The notes under the pieces: generated by a model
The model's input: the letters and a program-made list of their open reading frames with translations, nothing else
What the model was told of the DNA's origin: nothing
Database searches by the model: none
Translations under genes and position numbers: made by a program
Origin: DATEGZ01 sp035279905
GTDB lineage: Bacteria > Acidobacteriota > Vicinamibacteria > Vicinamibacterales > SCN-69-37
Length of the DNA stretch: 9,693 nt
Assembly: GCA_035279905.1 (NCBI GenBank)
Contig: DATEGZ010000021.1
Span: 1-9,693 of the forward strand
Reading direction: 5' to 3'
Shown here: positions 6,685 through 9,693 of the stretch, piece by piece
Numbering within the stretch: the stretch's first letter is position 1
How the letters are laid out: the number at the start of each line of letters is the position of its first letter

Positions 6685-6944
6685 TTTTTTCGCAGCGCCT
6701 CTTGCAGGATCGTTTTGTCGAGCGTGAGATCCGCGACGACGCCCTTGAGGCGGCGATTCTCGTCGCGGAGCTGCCGCATCTCCCGCAGCTCGCCCACGCC
6801 GAGATCGCCGTACTGTTTCTTCCAGCGGAAGAACGTGCTCTCGGCGACGCCGAGTTTGCGACAGATGTCCTCGACGGACGTCCCCGCTTCCGCTTGTCGC
6901 AGCGCGACGATGATTTGCTCTTCGGTGAACCGGCTCTTGCGCAT
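6678..6944 (-). CDS. IS3-family transposase OrfA (DNA-binding subunit)
   Basis: An 88-aa protein beginning MRKSRFTEEQIIVALRQAEA. A helix-turn-helix of the HTH_8/HTH_Tnp_1 type covers residues about 5-48 (SVEDICRKLGVAESTFFRWKKQYG). A leucine-zipper-like coiled coil follows at about 55-85 (LRDENRRLKGVVADLTLDK). It binds the IS ends and supplies the N-terminus of the OrfAB fusion. AGGAGG (6953-6958 on the minus strand) lies 8 nt upstream of the ATG. It overlaps OrfB by 7 bp at the frameshift site. Confidence 0.95.
   Translation of the reverse strand: MRKSRFTEEQIIVALRQAEAGTSVEDICRKLGVAESTFFRWKKQYGDLGVGELREMRQLRDENRRLKGVVADLTLDKTILQEALRKKW
6684..6690 (-). other. Programmed -1 frameshift site (A7) of the IS3 element
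   Basis: On the minus strand orfA ends CGA AAA AAA TGG TGA. Slipping back one base on the seven A gives GCG AAA AAA ATG GTG, entering the orfB frame. Runs of A at this position drive OrfAB fusion synthesis in many IS3-family elements. Confidence 0.75.
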
Positions 6945-7012
6945 TGGCCCTGCCTCCTGCCCGTTTCCGGGCCGTGGCCAAGGCCGCTAGCCTACGTCAA
7001 AACGAGAGTCGA

Positions 7013-7040
7013 TCTGGACTCAATTGCGGGGGGAAGACCC
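7013..7040. repeat. IS3 terminal inverted repeat, orfA side
   Basis: On the minus strand GGGTCTTCCCCCCG (7040-7027), a 6-bp gap, then AGTCCAGA (7020-7013). It matches the other end at 22 of 22 bases outside the gap. Confidence 0.8.
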
Positions 7041-7086
7041 CCACGGCGACGCACAATGCAGCGAATAGTTGTCTTCTCAGTCGCAT
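7041..7086 (-). pseudogene. 5' stub of the interrupted secreted protease gene
   Basis: ATG at 7086 with GGAG 6 nt upstream, 21 bp after the stop of protein A. It reads MRLRRQLFAALCVAV (a basic start plus hydrophobic core, the beginning of a signal peptide) and then runs into the IS end. Strand, spacing and an exported product agree with it being the 5' end of the gene whose 3' part is at 5440-5791. Simply removing the IS (5792-7040) would leave about 15 residues joined out of frame to the HExxH part, so sequence has been lost. The stub is too short to appear in ordinary ORF calls. Confidence 0.6.
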
Positions 7087-7107
7087 TAGCTGCTCCAAGA
7101 GAAACCC

Positions 7108-7719
7108 TTACTTATTCTTCTTTGCCATGGTCCGCAATTGACTCATCAGCCCATCAGGCTTGATTTGTCCCAATGCCGCGAATGTCGGCATCTTCGCGAG
7201 GGCGCGAGGCAACGAGACATCACTGTCTTGAGGGCCGATCCAGATCACGCCAACTGATCCGTAAGCGATCCAGTAACCATCTCCTGCTGCATCTCTGTTG
7301 AGAAAAAGTACAACGTCGTCCCCCGCTTGCAGCAACTTCGCCGTGTAAGCCGTCTCCACCTGACGACCGTCTACAATTAAGGAACCGCCTTCTTGCTTTA
7401 CCTGGATGTTTCCTGGTCGCCGAAGGCGATCCTCCTTTAAGACCTCAGTGATATCCAGCTCCTGATAGCGCAGTACGGTCGGCGCACCAGATGTGTGCTT
7501 GGCGACGGCAGGATGATTTCTTACAACTCGAGCGCGAACGATCAAGTTGGCGTGCTGCCAGAGTTCTTCAAGCGTTGCCGGCGGCGCAGCATAGTCAACG
7601 ACTTCCAGCGTGGGAGCCGGCTGCTCAGGTTGCCCTCGCCGCTGCGCGTTAGCTGCAACAGCCAATGAGGTGACGAGAACGATGGTGAGACCCTGACCGA
7701 TAAAAGCTCTGTCGAGCAT
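7108..7719 (-). CDS. Exported hypothetical protein A
   Basis: A 203-aa protein with a Sec signal peptide (hydrophobic 9-23, cleavage likely after ANA at residue 25). A Pro-rich linker is followed by one domain. Its landmarks are LEELWQHANLIVRARVV (50-66), LRYQELDITEVLKE (83-96), GGSLIVDG (111-118) and DVVLFLNR (135-142). Protein B shows these in the same order, so the two are probably diverged paralogs. I cannot name the family. The LxEL..A.LIV motif with a VLFL strand suggests a small beta-rich extracytoplasmic domain, and no enzyme motif is seen. GAGGGA lies 3 nt before the ATG. It is the first gene of the operon A - protease - B, with the next start 21 bp downstream. A chaperone, inhibitor or co-secreted partner role for the protease is speculation from context. 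Confidence 0.8.
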   Translation of the reverse strand: MLDRAFIGQGLTIVLVTSLAVAANAQRRGQPEQPAPTLEVVDYAAPPATLEELWQHANLIVRARVVRNHPAVAKHTSGAPTVLRYQELDITEVLKEDRLRRPGNIQVKQEGGSLIVDGRQVETAYTAKLLQAGDDVVLFLNRDAAGDGYWIAYGSVGVIWIGPQDSDVSLPRALAKMPTFAALGQIKPDGLMSQLRTMAKKNK

Positions 7720-7741
7720 AAGTCCCTCGCGTGAGAGTGAC

Positions 7742-7771
7742 GATATACACGCTGCTTCGCCGAACTGTCAA
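7742..7771 (-). promoter_or_regulatory. Sigma70-type promoter for the exported-protein operon
   Basis: On the minus strand TTGACA (7771-7766), an 18-nt spacer and TATATC (7747-7742). The -10 box is 22 bp upstream of the ATG at 7719, leaving a short leader. The -35 box is a full consensus match, unusual in such GC-rich DNA. Confidence 0.6.
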
Positions 7772-7839
7772 TCAGAAATCAGCGAGATAAGATCAATTCT
7801 TAAGACACGTCATGAAAATTCTTTGCGTCAACCGAGCGT

Positions 7840-7903
7840 ATAGGACAACAGTGATCACGTACGCGCAAGCATTCGTTGTCGAATAGGACAATAGTGATCA
7901 CAT
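7840..7903. repeat. Two 21-bp direct repeats centred on GTGATCAC (operator-like)
   Basis: Copies at 7840-7860 and 7883-7903 match at 18 of 21 positions. Each begins ATAGGACAA and contains the 8-bp palindrome GTGATCAC (7851-7858 and 7894-7901). The copies are 43 bp apart, about four helical turns, so bound dimers would sit on the same DNA face. A regulator binding site is the simplest reading. They lie 120-185 bp upstream of the protein A start. Confidence 0.55.
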
Positions 7904-8288
7904 CGCAGCATTTCGCCCTTCGCAGCACGCGTCGAAATCCCTTCCCTAGTGTTCGATGTCGTTTCCCCGACACGATGGTGGCAGCAGGGAGCTGCAGACC
8001 AGCGATCGACTCTCTCCCGGCGTTGCTCGACTTCACTGCGGCAGCGAGCTCCGCCGACCACGGGCGTGCCTGGCTGCGCGCGATGATGACGCTGAGCGTC
8101 TTGAGTGCACTGTCCAGCAGAACGTCCTTGGCGTTCCGTCGCAGACCCCAACTGACGTGTCCACCACCAACACTTGGGGCCGCCTGTTTTGTCTGTCCCT
8201 CGATCCTAGAGACCGCAGTCGCCTGAGGGCGGCGTCTATCGCAGCGACGTCCATCGTTGCCAGAGTCGTCCCCTGAGTTGCGATGAAT

Positions 8289-8338
8289 TGTCGTCTTCCT
8301 GACACTGTCGTCTTCCCGACAGTGTCGGCGAGACGACA
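8289..8338. repeat. Strong hairpin / inverted repeat upstream of the 8423 gene
   Basis: The inner stem GACACTGTCG (8301-8310) pairs perfectly with CGACAGTGTC (8317-8326) around TCTTCC. The outer stem TGTCGTCT (8289-8296) pairs with AGACGACA (8331-8338). TGTCGTCTTCC also occurs twice in direct orientation (8289-8299, 8306-8316). There is no T-tract, so a protein-binding or leader-RNA structure is more likely than a terminator. Confidence 0.6.
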
Positions 8339-8422
8339 GACCCACGCACGTCCATCTCGTATCGTCATGGGACGTCCCTGATGACGCGACGGATTCATGC
8401 AGGTTCAAGCGGCGCGAACGTG

Positions 8423-9436
8423 ATGGCCTTCGAGGAGCGCGTCCGTGCGCTGCAATCGATCGGCCTGCCGCCGCGTCAGACGGAATTCCTGGTGACCGTG
8501 GCGCTCCACGGCGGCTATTGCCTCCAACGCCAGTACGACGCCTTCACGGGGCGAGCGCATGGGCAGATCGCGTGCGACTTCTTCGAGCGGCTCGTGAGCT
8601 GGCAGCTCGCGACGCGCGTCCACTTCGCGCGGCACCGAGGGGCCATCTACCACCTGCACGCCAAGGCGCTCTACCGCGCCATTGGGCAAGCGGACAACCG
8701 CAACCGCCGGTCAGCGAGCTCGGCCCACATCGCGCGCAAGCTCATGGTGCTGGACTACGTCCTGGCGACGCGGTCGCGGCACTGGCTTGCCACCGAACAC
8801 GACAAGGTCGCGCTGTTCACCACGCGCTTCGGCGTCGCGACGATCGACCTTCCCCAACGGCGCTACACCTCGGGGCACGACCGCGATCCGAGCACGTGTC
8901 GCTACTTCGTCCACAAGTTGCCGGTCGCGGTCGTTGACGCCGAGGGCTCCGTGGAGCTCGTGTACTTGGTGCTCGACGACTCCGGCGCGGGGTTCGAGAC
9001 CTTTCTCACCGATCACCTTCGGTTGCTCAGCAGGCTCGACGCGTGGACCATCGTCGCGGTCTGTCCTCCCAATATCGACGGCCTGGCGGCGCGCCGCCGG
9101 GTCTTCGCGCGGACATTCCCGGCGGCCACGTCGGGCCCGTCCGCGCCGACGAACCGTGAGGAACTGCGCTGGTTCTTCCGCGTCCGCGACTCGATCGAAC
9201 GCAATGATGTCCGTCATCTCTCGGTGCCCGACCTCAACCGGTTCCGTGAGCTGCGGCAGCGCTTGCCCCCAGCCTCGATCGAACGGCTCTACGCCTCGTG
9301 GCAGCGTCTGGGCGATGCCGTGCTGGCCACTGAAGAACGCGACCGGCTCGTCCTACGAGCGCCTCGCGAGCGGCTGGTCGAGTACCCGTTGCCCTTCCGG
9401 TACGAGCAGTTCGGAAGCTGGCCGGGGCTCGCGTGA
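8423..9436 (+). CDS. Hypothetical protein with possible winged-helix N-terminus
   Basis: A 337-aa cytoplasmic protein with no signal peptide or membrane segment. I chose the ATG at 8423 (MAFEERVRALQSIGLPPRQ) because the recognisable globular part begins there. An in-frame ATG at 8381 would add 14 residues, and neither start has a strong ribosome binding site. Residues about 14-90 look like a winged helix: helices GLPPRQTEFLVTVALHGG and FFERLVSWQLATRV, then a wing RGAIYHLHAKALYRAIG. This recalls replication-relaxation-type DNA-binding proteins of mobile elements, though I cannot confirm membership. The rest has conserved-looking blocks KLMVLDYVLA (106-115), ATEHDKVALFTTRFG (123-137), RYFVHKLPV (160-168) and DSGAGFETFLTDH (186-198). 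Tyr/His/Asp/Glu-rich patches could be an active site, but no known nuclease motif is evident. Function unknown. It stands alone on the plus strand inside the putative island, between two hairpins. Confidence 0.8.
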   Translation: MAFEERVRALQSIGLPPRQTEFLVTVALHGGYCLQRQYDAFTGRAHGQIACDFFERLVSWQLATRVHFARHRGAIYHLHAKALYRAIGQADNRNRRSASSAHIARKLMVLDYVLATRSRHWLATEHDKVALFTTRFGVATIDLPQRRYTSGHDRDPSTCRYFVHKLPVAVVDAEGSVELVYLVLDDSGAGFETFLTDHLRLLSRLDAWTIVAVCPPNIDGLAARRRVFARTFPAATSGPSAPTNREELRWFFRVRDSIERNDVRHLSVPDLNRFRELRQRLPPASIERLYASWQRLGDAVLATEERDRLVLRAPRERLVEYPLPFRYEQFGSWPGLA

Positions 9437-9693
9437 TGGCGACACCATCTCCCCACCCTGCTGTCCCCGGTGGTGTCGCCAGCTTTGTCGCCTCAAGTCG
9501 TGGTCTGCGAATGAAAGCTCCGCGACCGGTATCGCCGGCAAACCGCACATCTGGCGCGACCTGCAGACTCGCATCGCCAACGCCGGACCGCGCGTGTCGG
9601 CGCCTCATGCCGACCACGCGGGCCGCGGAGCAGGTCGCCAGTTTGGGGGGAGCGACCCCGGCACGTTCGCCGGGCCTTGACCCCGCACGTTCC
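9436..9693 (+). CDS. Possible downstream ORF, overlapping TGATG, runs off the window
   Basis: ATG at 9436-9438 overlaps the TGA stop of the preceding gene (TGATG), an arrangement used for translational coupling. The frame stays open for 86 codons to the window edge (MATPSPHPAVPGGVAS...). Against it: Pro/Ala/Ser/Arg-rich composition, no family motif, and the hairpin and direct repeats lie within it. It could equally be a chance open frame in GC-rich DNA. Confidence 0.2.
   Translation, partial: MATPSPHPAVPGGVASFVASSRGLRMKAPRPVSPANRTSGATCRLASPTPDRACRRLMPTTRAAEQVASLGGATPARSPGLDPARS
9437..9481 (+). terminator. Hairpin directly after the 337-aa gene
   Basis: TGGCGACACCA (9437-9447) is the exact reverse complement of TGGTGTCGCCA (9471-9481), with a 23-nt spacer, starting on the base after the stop codon. 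Only TTT follows shortly after (9484-9486), so it may be a poor terminator or a binding site instead. Confidence 0.4.
9654..9692. repeat. Short direct repeats at the right edge
   Basis: GACCCCGGCACGTTC (9654-9668) and GACCCCGCACGTTC (9679-9692) differ by one base deletion and are 25 bp apart. They may begin a longer array or the end of another element outside the window. Confidence 0.45.

Larger units (their letters stand above)
5792..7040 (-). mobile_element. Complete IS3-family insertion sequence
   Basis: About 1.25 kb with inverted ends and two overlapping transposase frames on the minus strand, the usual IS3 layout. Both ends share the outer 14 bp GGGTCTTCCCCCCG exactly, and after a 5/6-bp variable gap share AGTCCAGA. 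The orfA type (MRKSRFTEEQIIVALRQ) points to an IS407/IS2-like subgroup. The exact tips are uncertain. If the usual 5'-TG...CA-3' rule holds, they may extend to about 5786 and 7043. I see no matching target duplication in the flanks under either choice. It sits inside a metalloprotease gene in the same orientation as the host operon. Both transposase genes look intact. Confidence 0.9.
7772..8422. other. 650-bp divergent intergenic region rich in repeats
   Basis: It lies between the minus-strand operon and the plus-strand 8423 gene. Several overlapping frames exist (for example plus 7876-8226 and minus 8408-7800), but none has a family motif or ribosome binding site that would support it. It contains duplicated GTGATCAC sites (7840-7903) and a long hairpin (8289-8338). 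A promoter for the 8423 gene should lie here, but I could not pick one out. Confidence 0.5.

Noticed and set aside
5908..6990. 360-codon plus-strand ORF across the IS
   Set aside because: Antisense of the transposase genes, whose D-D-35-E and HTH motifs are clear on the minus strand.
7840..7903. CRISPR array
   Set aside because: Only two imperfect repeats with one spacer and a palindromic core. No further units and no cas genes.
7800..8408. 202-codon minus-strand ORF (and overlapping plus frames) in the divergent region
   Set aside because: No ribosome binding site or family motif, it spans the repeats and hairpin, and competing frames of similar length exist on the other strand. A decayed gene cannot be excluded.
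8682..9680. 332-codon plus-strand ORF overlapping the 8423 gene
   Set aside because: Ser/Arg-rich frame-shifted shadow of the 337-aa gene. The 8423 frame has much better protein character.

Overview
This is a GC-rich bacterial window with no viral or plasmid backbone genes. Its contents suggest a soil or sediment Gram-negative bacterium with many TPR and PEP-CTERM proteins, plausibly Acidobacteriota (Vicinamibacteria-like). The evidence is an exosortase-sorted PEP-CTERM protein, a BON-domain lipoprotein, a YciE/YciF-like ferritin-fold stress protein and a TPR module. The taxonomy is inferred from gene content and base composition, not from a marker gene.

Left part (1-3926, chromosome-like). 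The window opens inside a TPR-rich protein that ends at 923. A BON-domain lipoprotein (1673-1134, minus) is divergent from a two-gene operon: a secreted hypothetical (1878-2375) and a DUF892 protein (2393-2905). That operon ends at a clear hairpin terminator (2917-2949). A PEP-CTERM exoprotein follows (3036-3719), and downstream of it lies an 84-bp imperfect palindrome (3771-3854).

Boundary (3927-4039). On the minus strand there is a 3' fragment of a tRNA-Leu(CAG) gene. It runs from the anticodon loop to CCA, and its 5' half is missing. This is the usual scar of site-specific integration into a tRNA gene. The geometry places the chromosome on the left and an integrated element on the right. 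A perfect 14-bp inverted repeat lies about 20 bp inside. The intact tRNA and the integrase would be beyond the right edge of the window.

Island interior (4040-9693). About 630 bp without a convincing gene precede a minus-strand operon of exported proteins with visibly lower GC. In transcription order it holds exported protein A (7719-7108), a secreted zinc-metalloprotease-like gene (start 7086, end 5440) and exported protein B (5408-4674). A and B look like paralogs. A good sigma70-type promoter lies upstream of A. The protease gene is split by a complete IS3-family element (about 5792-7040, orfA/orfB with an A7 frameshift site). The remaining halves look too short to rebuild a whole gene and no target duplication is visible, so the insertion probably came with a deletion. 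To the right, a 650-bp intergenic region carries duplicated GTGATCAC-centred repeats and a strong hairpin. It precedes a 337-aa protein of unknown function with a possible winged-helix N-terminus (8423-9436). A hairpin and short direct repeats follow to the window edge.

The most unusual items are the tRNA-fragment boundary, the interrupted paralog-protease-paralog operon, and the orphan 337-aa gene with its flanking repeats.
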